Shown here: piece after piece, positions 36,786 to 45,600 of the stretch
Position numbering within the stretch: the stretch's first letter is position 1
Layout of the letters: the number at the start of each line of letters is the position of its first letter
Source of the DNA: Chthoniobacter flavus Ellin428
GTDB lineage: Bacteria > Verrucomicrobiota > Verrucomicrobiia > Chthoniobacterales > Chthoniobacteraceae
Direction: 5' to 3'
NCBI RefSeq assembly: GCF_000173075.1
Contig: NZ_ABVL01000006.1
Coordinates: 299,280-363,279 of the forward strand
Length of the DNA stretch: 64,000 nucleotides
Notes under the pieces: generated by a model
What the model was told of the DNA's origin: nothing
The model's input: only the letters and a program-made list of their open reading frames with translations
Database searches by the model: none
Program-made: the position numbers and the translations under genes

Positions 36786-37115
36786 ATGAAAAACATCAAG
36801 ATCCAACCCATGTTGTTCGTCGCGCGATTCCTCGGCCATTCGCTGTTGATCGCGGGTTTCTTCTGGCTGTTCATCGTCATCCCCATGTTCTGCCACGTCG
36901 TCAGCCGGCGCGTGATGGAACAAAGCGACGCGCGGCTGGCCAATCGCACGGAGAACACATTCACGCTGCGGGACATGGAGACCGAATCCCACGCCAGCAT
37001 CAAGGACTCCTTCGCCCGCTATCCGGGGCACATCGTTCCCACGTTGCTGATGGTCGCCGGCGGGCTGATCCTGGCCTATTTCCCGCGGATCGGATTGAGA
37101 ATGCCCGAGAGGTAG
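36786..37115 (+). CDS. Small two-helix membrane protein
   Basis: This encodes 109 residues from the ATG at 36786 (MKNIKIQPMLFVARFLGHSL). The two helices are SLLIAGFFWLFIVIPMFCHV and IVPTLLMVAGGLILAYFPRI, with a charged loop between them (ENTFTLRDMETESHASIKDS). The frame extends upstream to 36690 but loses coding character. No family was recognised. Confidence 0.6.
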   Translation: MKNIKIQPMLFVARFLGHSLLIAGFFWLFIVIPMFCHVVSRRVMEQSDARLANRTENTFTLRDMETESHASIKDSFARYPGHIVPTLLMVAGGLILAYFPRIGLRMPER

Positions 37116-37156
37116 GGGCGGCGCGAAGTCGAAACTGCGCGACGCGACGGTCTGTG

Positions 37157-37245
37157 ACCGTCGAGGGATAGGAGGAATAGGAAGAATAGGAGTTATAGGA
37201 ATACCACCACCCTATTCTTCCTATCTTTCCTATTCCTCGACGGCC
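37157..37245. repeat. Palindrome of AGGAATAGGA-type tandem repeats
   Basis: The left arm (about 37157-37200) begins CCGTCGAGG and continues with units such as ATAGGAGGAATAGGAAGAAT. The right arm (about 37210-37242) reads CCTATTCTTCCTATCTTTCC and TATTCCTCGACGG, the imperfect inverted complement. Outside, GACGGTCTGTGACCGTC (37145-37161) and CGGCCATCGGCCG (37240-37252) form small hairpins of their own. Confidence 0.8.
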
Positions 37246-37374
37246 ATCGGCCGCCGCCACCGCGACCCCGCGAGTTCTTGCATCCGCCAACTCGGCGACG
37301 GCGATTACCTAGAAGACGAAGAAACCAGCCGCCACGCTTCCCTTTCGCGTCGGGGGTTGCTTAACTACTCCCTC

Positions 37375-38673
37375 ATGTCTGTCCCGGTTGCGTATGTCCC
37401 GCCTGCCATTCCTCTGCAATGGCTGCTGCTGGGCGCGTTCGTGGGTTACCTGGTGGTAATGTTCACCAACCCGGTGCGCACGAGTTTGCGCGACGGTCTG
37501 CGTTGCGTGCGGCGTTACAAAGTGATGTGGCTCACGCTCGGGTGCTTCGGTTTTGCCTACGCACTCTTTCAGCTGGCGCTACGCTATTACTTTTTCTGCG
37601 TGCTGCCGCCGGCGGATCGCCCGACGTTTGTCTGGATGCGCGAAGGCTGGCGCGATCCGAATTTCTGGCTGCACGGTTCGCCGGAATCGCTCTGGTATCT
37701 TCCGCCGCATGCCTTGCATTTCGTGACGCATGAAAATGCGCTACCGACGTTGGAAAGCGTTGCGGGCATTTTCAATCTGCTCGTTGTCACTTTCCCGCTC
37801 TCCGCGCTGGCCGCGGTTCTGTTTTTGATCAATTGGGATGGGCATCACGGGGTGCTTTGGCGCGCGCTGCACAAGCGCTTCCGCTTTTGGGGAATCGCGG
37901 TGCATGGCGGCATCATCATCTGCGCGCTGGCGGCCCTGACGAAGCCGTTCCTCTATGCGGCGCCGCAGATCCTGCACTTGCAACAAGCCGCGTCGCTGAT
38001 CTGGTTTCAATGGGCGCCGGTGGTCGATTGGCTGTCGTTCCTTTTCGAATATCTCGTCGGGGTTTGCATCCAGATCGGCCTCGCGCTCGTCGCCTATTGC
38101 TGGGTGCGCGGACTCACTTTTACCCAGCAACATCTCATCGACTTCGCCATTCGCCGTTTCAGCTATGTGGTGCGCTGGGCGCTGGTCGTCATGCTGCTGA
38201 GCAGCCTCTGCATTCACCTGCCGCTCATTTTGGAAAACTTCGATGCCTTCCAGGGGATGTTCCCGCGCGATCATGGGGCGATCGATCTGCGCTTGCGGCT
38301 GGCCCGAGGTGCGCTCACGGTCATTCTGCTGCTTTTCTCGGCGATGCAGATCACGCTCACCTTCCACAGCGAATCGCTCTCCAAAGCGGTCCATGATCAC
38401 CTGCGCTTCCTGAGCAAGCACTGGTGGTCGTTCGGTTGGTTCGTCGTCGTGGCCGGCGTGCATTTCTATCTCACGCTGATCCTCCTGAATCTCGTGGAGC
38501 TGGGCTTGGGCGATGGCACCTCGCTGGGTATCGCTTGGGGGCTCATCATGCCGTGGATAAACGCCTTCGTCGCCGCCTGGCTGCTCGCGAGCTGGGTGTG
38601 CTACTACAAGCATGGCGACGCTGCTCCGGCGACGTCACCGCGGGGGTCGGTGGAACAAGGGGTGCTGTTCTAG
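37375..38673 (+). CDS. Multi-pass membrane protein of unknown function
   Basis: This encodes 432 residues from the ATG at 37375 (a TTG at 37357 is possible), with about eight membrane helices: LQWLLLGAFVGYLVVMFTNP, LTLGCFGFAYALFQLALRYY, IFNLLVVTFPLSALAAVLFL, GIAVHGGIIICALAALTKPF, YLVGVCIQIGLALVAYCWVR, WALVVMLLSSLCIHLPLIL, WWSFGWFVVVAGVHFYLTLI and MPWINAFVAAWLLASWVCYY. No transporter motif was recognised. The next same-strand gene encodes a degenerate ABC ATPase, so the two could form an envelope complex, but the 147-bp repeat-filled gap weakens that. Confidence 0.75.
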   Translation: MSVPVAYVPPAIPLQWLLLGAFVGYLVVMFTNPVRTSLRDGLRCVRRYKVMWLTLGCFGFAYALFQLALRYYFFCVLPPADRPTFVWMREGWRDPNFWLHGSPESLWYLPPHALHFVTHENALPTLESVAGIFNLLVVTFPLSALAAVLFLINWDGHHGVLWRALHKRFRFWGIAVHGGIIICALAALTKPFLYAAPQILHLQQAASLIWFQWAPVVDWLSFLFEYLVGVCIQIGLALVAYCWVRGLTFTQQHLIDFAIRRFSYVVRWALVVMLLSSLCIHLPLILENFDAFQGMFPRDHGAIDLRLRLARGALTVILLLFSAMQITLTFHSESLSKAVHDHLRFLSKHWWSFGWFVVVAGVHFYLTLILLNLVELGLGDGTSLGIAWGLIMPWINAFVAAWLLASWVCYYKHGDAAPATSPRGSVEQGVLF

Positions 38674-38681
38674 GATGGATG

Positions 38682-38817
38682 AAGTTTCTGGTTTCTGGTT
38701 TCTAGTCCTGCCGCTGCGCGATCTTGTCTAAAAGACACACGCAGAAGGTCAGTTGGCGCGATCAAATTTAGCCCCGCAGAACCCAACCAGAAACCCGAAA
38801 CTAGAAACTAGAAACCG
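38682..38817. repeat. Palindrome of GTTTCTGG/CCAGAAAC tandem repeats
   Basis: The left arm (38682-38705) is AAGTTTCTGGTTTCTGGTTT followed by CTAG. The right arm (38787-38816) is CCAGAAACCCGAAACTAGAA and ACTAGAAACC. About 80 bp of non-repeated sequence lies between the arms, a longer spacer than in most of the other elements. The right arm ends four bases before the TTG start of the next gene, so no free ribosome-binding site is visible there. Confidence 0.85.
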
Positions 38818-38820
38818 ATT

Positions 38821-39528
38821 TTGCCCGCCTCCGCTACTCATCCTCTCGAACTGCGCAACGTCTCCGGCACATGCACCGATGGCACCGCGATCAACGCCAT
38901 CACCACCGCTTTTTCCGCGGGACGCCTGCACCTCCTGCGCGGCGCGAACGAGGGAGGGAAGAACGCGCTGTTCCGCTTTGCCGGTTTGCTCGAGCAGCCA
39001 GTGGAGGGCGAAGTGTTGATCTATGGGAACGCGACGCGGAATCTCGATGATGACGCACGCACGGAATTACGGGCCCAGCGTTTCGGTTTCGCTTTTGCCG
39101 CGCCGTTCTTGCTGAGCTCATTCAGTGTCATTGAGAATGTCGCCATGCCGCTTTTTAAAATCTCCCAGGTCGATCCCGAGGAAGCACGTCGGCGCACCGA
39201 GGCGATGCTGGAATTCGTCGGTCTTTCCGGCGCGGTCGAGGCGCGGGTCGAGGAACTCGCCGAACCGGCGCAATACCGGGTGGCGATCGCGCGCGGCCTC
39301 GTCAACGAACCGGCGGCGTTGCTCGTGGAGAATCTCGACGGCGTCCTTACCGGTGTGGACCTGGAGGAATTTGTCGAAATGCTGCGCAAAGCGGCCACCA
39401 CTTTCGGCCCGGCGATCATTGCCACGGCATCACCGGAAATAAAAACGCAGCCCAGCGACCGGGTGCTCGACATTCATAATGGGAGCATCGCCCGGGATTC
39501 GGAATGCTTGCCGGAGATCTGCGAATGA
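38821..39528 (+). CDS. ABC ATPase-like protein with degenerate catalytic motifs
   Basis: The 235-residue protein has the layout of LolD/FtsE-type ABC ATPases (LRGANEGGKNALFRFAGLLE, RFGFAFAAPFLLSSFSVIEN, RVAIARGLVNEP, ALLVENLDGVLTGVDLEEFV), but its key motifs are changed. Walker A ends GKN instead of GKS/T, the LSGGQ signature reads LAEPAQ, and Walker B reads LLVEN in place of LLxDEP. ATP hydrolysis is therefore doubtful and a structural or regulatory pseudo-ATPase is plausible. The start is a TTG at 38821, directly after a palindrome, with no clear ribosome-binding site. It overlaps the next gene by ATGA. Confidence 0.8.
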   Translation: MPASATHPLELRNVSGTCTDGTAINAITTAFSAGRLHLLRGANEGGKNALFRFAGLLEQPVEGEVLIYGNATRNLDDDARTELRAQRFGFAFAAPFLLSSFSVIENVAMPLFKISQVDPEEARRRTEAMLEFVGLSGAVEARVEELAEPAQYRVAIARGLVNEPAALLVENLDGVLTGVDLEEFVEMLRKAATTFGPAIIATASPEIKTQPSDRVLDIHNGSIARDSECLPEICE

Positions 39529-40370
39529 GCACGCCCAGCCCCGACGCCCAGGCCATCACCCGCGCGAGCAAATCCAATCTCGCGCTCGCCTTCGTCTCGC
39601 TCCCGCGCGAGCGGCGTGAGGACATGACCGTTTTTTACGCGTGGTGCCGGGTCATCGACGACATCGCCGATGATCCCGGCCAAACGGTCGAGAATCGCCG
39701 CGCCGCGCTCGACCAGTGGAAGCGCGCGGTGCAGCAGCCGGTGGATGGCGAATCCACCCTCGCCGCACCGGTGCGCACGCTCGTCACGAAATATCACCTC
39801 GACGTCAGTCTCTTCCATGAGCTCATCGCGGGCGTGGAGATGGATCTCGACGGGGTCACCTACCAGACGTGGGACGACCTGCGACTTTACTGCTATCGCG
39901 TGGCCAGCGCCGTCGGGCTCATCAGCATCGAAATTTTCGGCTGCCGCGATCCGCTGGCCAGGGAGTATGCCTTGCAACTCGGCCTCGCGCTGCAGCTCAC
40001 CAATATCCTCCGCGACGTCGGCGAGGATTTTGCCAATGGCGGTCGCATCTATCTCCCGCGCGAAGATCTTGCCCAATTCCATTACACCGCCGGGGACCTC
40101 GCCGCCCGTCGGCACAACGAAGCCTTTCTCGCTCTCATGCGTTTCGAAGCCAGCCGCGCGCGGGGCTTTTATGCCGCTGCGGAGAAAGCGCTGCCAGCCG
40201 GCGACCGCCGGGCATTGGTCGCCGCGGAAATCATGCACGCCATTTACCGCCGCCTGCTGGAGCGCATGGAGCGCGACGACTTCCACGTCTTTGGCCACCG
40301 CTACAGCCTGGGACGCCTCCGCAAGCTCAGTCTCATCACCCGCGAGATTCTCCGGGCGCGATTCCTTTGA
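39525..40370 (+). CDS. Squalene/phytoene synthase family enzyme
   Basis: The 281-residue protein has both Asp-rich motifs of head-to-head prenyl synthases: VIDDIADDPG near residue 40 and LTNILRDVGEDFANGGRIY near 155. It also has the YCYRVASAVGLISIEIFG region. This would condense two C15 or C20 prenyl diphosphates to presqualene/squalene or phytoene. HpnC/HpnD-type hopanoid enzymes are the nearest match in style, but no other hopanoid gene lies here, so the product stays open. Its start overlaps the pseudo-ATPase stop by 4 bp. It is probably associated with the cytoplasmic membrane face. Confidence 0.9.
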   Translation: MSTPSPDAQAITRASKSNLALAFVSLPRERREDMTVFYAWCRVIDDIADDPGQTVENRRAALDQWKRAVQQPVDGESTLAAPVRTLVTKYHLDVSLFHELIAGVEMDLDGVTYQTWDDLRLYCYRVASAVGLISIEIFGCRDPLAREYALQLGLALQLTNILRDVGEDFANGGRIYLPREDLAQFHYTAGDLAARRHNEAFLALMRFEASRARGFYAAAEKALPAGDRRALVAAEIMHAIYRRLLERMERDDFHVFGHRYSLGRLRKLSLITREILRARFL

Positions 40371-40420
40371 ATAACTGGCGCTTGCACTGCGTCGGATTCC
40401 GGCAATAAGTCCCGCCGTTC

Positions 40421-40876
40421 ATGAATAAGCTCGTCCCTTCCATCTCCCTGGCTCTCCTCGTGTCCTTTGCTTTCACCGGTTGCGAAACACCGGGTCAGAG
40501 CGCGCTGACTGGCGCGGCCACCGGGGCGGCGATTGGCGGGTTGGCCACGGGCCATGGGGATGGTGCCTTGGTTGGCGCCGCGATTGGCGCGGGCACCGGA
40601 TATCTCGTTGGCAAACAAGTGCAGGCCGAGCGCCGCGCGGCCTACGATGCCGGTTACTACGATGCGCGCAACGAAGACCGCGGCTATCCGGAGGATCGAG
40701 GCGGCTATCGGGAAGACCGTTATTACCGCGATCGGTATCCCTCCGGTCGTCTCACGGATCGCCCTGGTTTCGTGCTCAGCCCGTACTATCCGTACAGTCG
40801 CATCGACGTGCGTGGCATCCCCCGTGGAGCGCAGGTGGAAGACCCCGCGACCCACCGGGTTTTCATCAATCCGTGA
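40421..40876 (+). CDS. Glycine-zipper outer-membrane-type lipoprotein
   Basis: The 151-residue protein has a lipoprotein signal with the lipobox FTGC (Cys20) after MNKLVPSISLALLVSFA. A glycine-zipper segment (ALTGAATGAAIGGLATGHGD, ALVGAAIGAGTGYLVG) suggests membrane insertion or oligomerisation. The second half is Tyr/Asp/Arg-rich (YDAGYYDARNEDRGYPEDRG), and the C-terminus (VRGIPRGAQVEDPATHRVF) is ordered. Its stop codon directly abuts the stop of the convergent UbiD gene with no spacer. Confidence 0.85.
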   Translation: MNKLVPSISLALLVSFAFTGCETPGQSALTGAATGAAIGGLATGHGDGALVGAAIGAGTGYLVGKQVQAERRAAYDAGYYDARNEDRGYPEDRGGYREDRYYRDRYPSGRLTDRPGFVLSPYYPYSRIDVRGIPRGAQVEDPATHRVFINP

Positions 40877-42376
40877 TCACTTCCCCGCAAGCAGCGCATC
40901 GACGCGCTGCTTCACGGCTGGGTCCATCTTCAGCAGGTCCGGCCAGGTACGGTGATATCCCTCGCCGGGCAACTTGCGTGTGGCATCGATGCCCATGTGG
41001 GTGCCGATGCACGCCGTGGTCTGCGCGTGATCGAGCGCGTCGGTCGGGTTCTTGATGAACGTCGAGTCGCGCTGCGGGTCGGTATTCGCGCACATCCGGA
41101 AGAGCACTTCGCTGGTGTTGTGCACGTCGCAGTCCTCATCCACGACGACGATGTATTTGGAAAACATCATCTGCCCCATGCCCCAAAGGCCGTGCATGAT
41201 CTTGAAGGCCTGCCACGCGTACTGCTTGCGGATGCTGACGAAGACCAGGTTGTGGAAGACGCCCTCCGCCGGGAGCGCGATGTCCACGATCTCCGGGAAG
41301 TTCATTTTAAAGATCGGCAGGAAGATGCGCACACTCGCCGTGCCCATGTAGAAATCTTCCATCGGCGGAATGCCCACGATGGTCGCCGGGTAGATGGCGT
41401 TGTGGCGATGGGTGATCGCGGTGAGATGAAACACCGGGTAGTCATCCACCGGGGTGTAGAAGCCGGTGTGATCGCCGAACGGCCCCTCTGGTCGCATTTC
41501 TCCGGGCTGCACATAACCTTCGAGCACGAAATCCACATCCGCCGGCACTTCGAGATCCACGGTCTCGCACTTTACGAGCTCCACCGATTTCTTGCGGGCG
41601 AAGCCGGCGAAGAGGATTTCGTCGAGTCCGTCCGGCAGCGGCGCCGTTGCGGCGAAGGTGTACGCCGGATCGCCCCCGAGCGTCACGGCCACGGGCATGC
41701 GCACGCCCTTTTCGTAATAGCGCCGCCCATGCCGCGCGCCGACCTTGTGCACCTGCCAGTGCATGCCGGTCGTGCGGTCATCGTAGATCTGCATGCGATA
41801 CATGCCGAGGTTGCGCTCACCGGTGTCGGGGTCGCGGGTGTGCACGCAGGGCAGGGTGATGAAGCGCCCGCCATCCTGCGGCCAGCATTGGAGAATGGGC
41901 AGGTTGAGCAGCGTGGCGAGAGATGGAGGATGGGAGATGGCAGATGGCAGAGCGTCGGCGTCGGAGAACCGGTGCACCACTTCCTTGCACGGACCGCTTT
42001 GCACGTGCTTCGGCTTCGCGTTGAGCAGATCGAGGCCTTGCATGGCCAGCGTCCAGGCGTGCTTGAGCGAGGTGGGGGGCTTGGCTTTGAGGATCAGCTC
42101 CATCTGCCGCATCAGTTCGTCGATGTGATTCAGCCCCAGCGCCATCGCCATGCGGCGATGCGAGCCCATCGTGTTGATGGCCAACGGGAATGCTGCCTCC
42201 TTGCCATTCACCGTCGGTTTTTCAAAGAGCAGGGCCTTGCCGCCGCCGGTGGATTTCATTTCCCGGTCGGCGATTTCCGTGATCTCCAACTCCGTAGCTA
42301 CAGGGAAGCGGAGGCGTTTCAATTCGCCCGCGCCCTCGAGCGCGGCGACGAAAGCGGAAAAGGAATCGTAAGCCAT
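40877..42376 (-). CDS. ubiD: UbiD-family decarboxylase
   Basis: UbiD enzymes use prenylated FMN to decarboxylate aromatic or unsaturated acids in quinone synthesis and related paths. The 499 residues start at the ATG at 42376. Typical sequence includes KALLFEKPTVNGKEAAFPLA, FITLPCVHTRDPDTGERNLG, MYRMQIYDDRTTGMHWQVHK and EGPFGDHTGFYTPVDDYPVF. The order fits UbiD/MqnL-type enzymes, so menaquinone or ubiquinone synthesis is likely. A tandem DNA repeat at 41919-41952 adds roughly a dozen residues (ALPSAISHPPSLATLLN) inside a loop before LPILQCWPQDGG. The symbol is by family; the substrate is not proven. Confidence 0.9.
   Translation of the reverse strand: MAYDSFSAFVAALEGAGELKRLRFPVATELEITEIADREMKSTGGGKALLFEKPTVNGKEAAFPLAINTMGSHRRMAMALGLNHIDELMRQMELILKAKPPTSLKHAWTLAMQGLDLLNAKPKHVQSGPCKEVVHRFSDADALPSAISHPPSLATLLNLPILQCWPQDGGRFITLPCVHTRDPDTGERNLGMYRMQIYDDRTTGMHWQVHKVGARHGRRYYEKGVRMPVAVTLGGDPAYTFAATAPLPDGLDEILFAGFARKKSVELVKCETVDLEVPADVDFVLEGYVQPGEMRPEGPFGDHTGFYTPVDDYPVFHLTAITHRHNAIYPATIVGIPPMEDFYMGTASVRIFLPIFKMNFPEIVDIALPAEGVFHNLVFVSIRKQYAWQAFKIMHGLWGMGQMMFSKYIVVVDEDCDVHNTSEVLFRMCANTDPQRDSTFIKNPTDALDHAQTTACIGTHMGIDATRKLPGEGYHRTWPDLLKMDPAVKQRVDALLAGK
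41919..41952. repeat. GATGGAG-type tandem repeat inside the UbiD coding sequence
   Basis: The plus strand reads GAGAGATGGAGGATGGGAGA followed by TGGCAGATGGCAG, a degenerate tandem array of ATGG(C/G)AG units. It is like a single arm of the intergenic palindromes. It is in frame and codes, on the minus strand, for the peptide LPSAISHPPSLA in a loop that family members seem to lack. Confidence 0.75.
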
Positions 42377-42608
42377 GGGCGCGGAGTCTAGGACCTGGCC
42401 GGGGAGAGTCAAAAGGGATGCAGTCGTGGAGTCATCAAATCCCTGCCTTTTGTCCCGGGCGGGTACCGTTTGTGCATTTATAAGTAAAAAGCCGCATGGC
42501 AAATCCCCCCAAAACCGAAACCCACAGAGAAGAACTCCCCCTGGCGTGACGCTAAACAGCGCACAACTCCGATCAGAATTGAAGTTGTTGAGCCGCGCTT
42601 TCTCAACC

Positions 42609-45600
42609 GTGAGATTACGTAAACTTAGTTTTACTAAAATTCTACTGCTGATAGCGGTTGCCTTGGCAGCCACTTCGTTGCCGGCACAGGAGGTCTCGGT
42701 CAATGAGCACAACGTTCAAGGGCTGGAGCAGGATTTTCTGCTGCGAGTCTGGGAGACCGCCGATGGCCTCATGCCGACGACCGTCCGCTCCCTGACCCAG
42801 TCGCGCGATGGCTATTTGTGGATGGCGGCTTGGGATGGATTTGTGCGTTTCGACGGCGTCCGCGCGGTCCTTTTCAACGGTAAAAATGCCCAAGGGTTGC
42901 CCACGGTGCCCAAGGGGAACCGGGTTTTTGCCGACTCCACGGGGCTGCTTTGGGCGGCCACGGCGGAGGGACGCCTCTTCTCTTACGATCGCATCACCTG
43001 GCGCGAATACCGTCACGCGCACGGCTGGGATGGCCTGCTGGTGGAGTCGATCACCGAGGATGCGCATGGGCGCTTGATCTTCTGTGGAGCGAGCAAGCTG
43101 CTGCAATTTGCCAACGGGCATTTCACTCCCGTGGCACTTCCCGAACTGCCGCCGGATTTCCATCCGCCCCTCAAAGCCGTTTTCGACCGGGGCAACAAGC
43201 TGTGGCTGACCAGTCAGACCCATCTCTGGAGGGAGGAGGGAAAGGGTTGGAAACTGGTCTGTTCGGGATCGAGCCTGCATCTGGCTTTGCATGGTGTGGC
43301 GGCGGCGCGCGATGCGGGAGTCTGGGTGGCGACGACTCGCGACTTGCGGAAGTACATCGACGACAAGCCGGTCGTGACCCTGCCGCGTCCCGAAGGTTTC
43401 CTCGGCGAGAACCTGGAATTGCTCGAAGATTTCCATGGCGATATCTGGGCGGGCAGTCCGACCAAGGGGATCCGTGTGTGGACACCGGATGGGGAGATCG
43501 TCAAAGTCGGTCGCAGCGCGGATAATCTTGCCCCGCAGATCACCTGCCTCTTCGAGGACCGCGAGCGCGACGTTCTCGTCGGGACGAATGGCGCGGGTTT
43601 GGCGCGCTTCAAGCCGCGTCCTTTTGCCTCCTGGTTTGGCCAGCTCGGTGGCTTGGCCGGAGCGATGGTCAACAGCATTGGGGAAGACAATTCGGGGCAC
43701 ATCTTCATCGGCACCGACGGCAGCGGTTTGCGGCGGCTGGAGGACGAGAATCCGCCGTCGCTCATCTCCACGACGGATGGTGTGCTCGGTCGTAAGCTGC
43801 GGGTGATGTCGCTCCTGCGCACGCATGAGGGAGAAATGATCGCCGCCACCGCCGGCAAAGGCCTGTATCGTGTCGATGGCGAAACCCCGGTTCTGATTCC
43901 CGCCGAACCACTCCAGAACGAACTCATCCGCGCACTTTTCGAGGATTCGCATGGCCGATTGTGGGTCGGCCACGAGCACGGCATCACTCTGCGTGAGAAT
44001 GGTGATTTCAAGCCGGTGTCTGTCGGACCCAATGCGGTCCTGACGAGCGTCCGCGGCATTGCGGAAGATCGCGAAGGCACGATGTGGTTCGTTGGGCAGC
44101 AGGGGTTGGCCCGCTGGCGCGATGGGAAGCTGGAGCTCGTGCATTTGTCGGCGGTCGATGCACACGCCAATTTCCTGGGGCTCTTTGTCGACCACGATGA
44201 CGCGTTGTGGATCGGCGTGGAATCCAGAGGCTTGCTCCGCCTAAAGGGCCGGCAGGAATTTCTCTACACTACCGCTCACGGCCTGCCGATCACCTCTGCA
44301 GGAGGATTTCTCGAGGACGAGGACTACCTTTGGGCGAGTGGGGAGAAGGGCATCGTGCGCATTACGCATACGTCGCTGGACGCCGTCGGTGCGCGGCGGG
44401 CCAATCGCCTGGAACTGCAACTTTTCAATCGCGCGGACGGTCTGCCTTCCGACGCCTGCCGCCGCGGCTATCAACCCGTGGCTTTCAAGTCTTCGGACGG
44501 CCGGTTCTGGTTTGCGACTTACAAGGGCGCGATCTCCGTCAATCCGCAGCACATTGCAAAGGCGATCTTCGAGCCGTCCGCCACCATTGAGGAGATTCGG
44601 GCTGAGGTGGAGCAGATCACCGTAACCCCCGCGAACCGCGACCATATCGACATCCCGGCCGGCACGCGGCACATGACCATTCGCTGCTCCGTGCCCTCGC
44701 TCGGCAAGCCCGACTACGCGCGTTTCCAATACACCCTCGAGGGTTTTGACACCGTCTGGCACGACGCCGGCGGCGAGCGCGTCATTCGCTTCTACGATGT
44801 CCAGCCGGGGAAATATCGTTTCATGGTCCGCGCCATTGGGACGGACGGCCGATTCGTGGAGAAGCCGAGCGCCGTGGTGCTCATCGTGCATCCTTTCTTT
44901 TGGCAGGAAATGTGGTTCCGCGCGCTGTGCGTGATGGTGCTCGTCTCGGTGGTGGCCTTCATCGTGTGGCGCAGCCAGCAGCAGCACATTCGGCAGCAGG
45001 AGGAAAAGCTGCACGCGCAAAAAGCCCACGCCGACCTGGAAATGCAGCTCCAGCAGGCGCAGAAGATGGACGCCCTCGGGCGCCTCGCTGGCGGCATCGC
45101 CCACGATTTCAACAACCTGCTCACGAGCGTCGGCGGCAACGCGGAGTTGCTCCAGACCGAGTTGTCCCCGCAATCCCGCCACTATGAGATCGTCAATGAC
45201 ATCGCCGCGGCGTCGGCGCGCGCCAGAGAGTTGGTCAGCCAGATCCTCACGTTCAGCCGCCGGCGCGCGGTGGAGAAGGTGCCGATCGATCCGGCGCCCG
45301 TGTTGCGCGAAGCGGTGAAGCTCCTCCGGGCCGGCCTGCCGGCGATGATCGATCTGCGCATGGAGATCGTCGCGCAACTTCCGCCCATCCTCAGCGATGC
45401 CGCGCAGCTCCAGCGCGTCATCATGAATCTCGGGACGAATGCCGCTCAGGCCATCGGCGCGAAGCAGGGACATATTCGCATCGACGCGCACGAATGCCTC
45501 GTGCGCGAGGATGCGCCGGTCGATGGCGTCCCCGCGGGTCGATACCTGCGAATCGCCGTAACCGACGACGGCCGCGGCATGGATGACCGGACCTTGAGCC

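Noticed and set aside
42375..42608. N-terminal extension of the hybrid kinase from the ATG at 42375
   Set aside because: The first 78 codons have no signal-peptide logic or family similarity and overlap the UbiD start region, so a GTG nearer the signal peptide is preferred.
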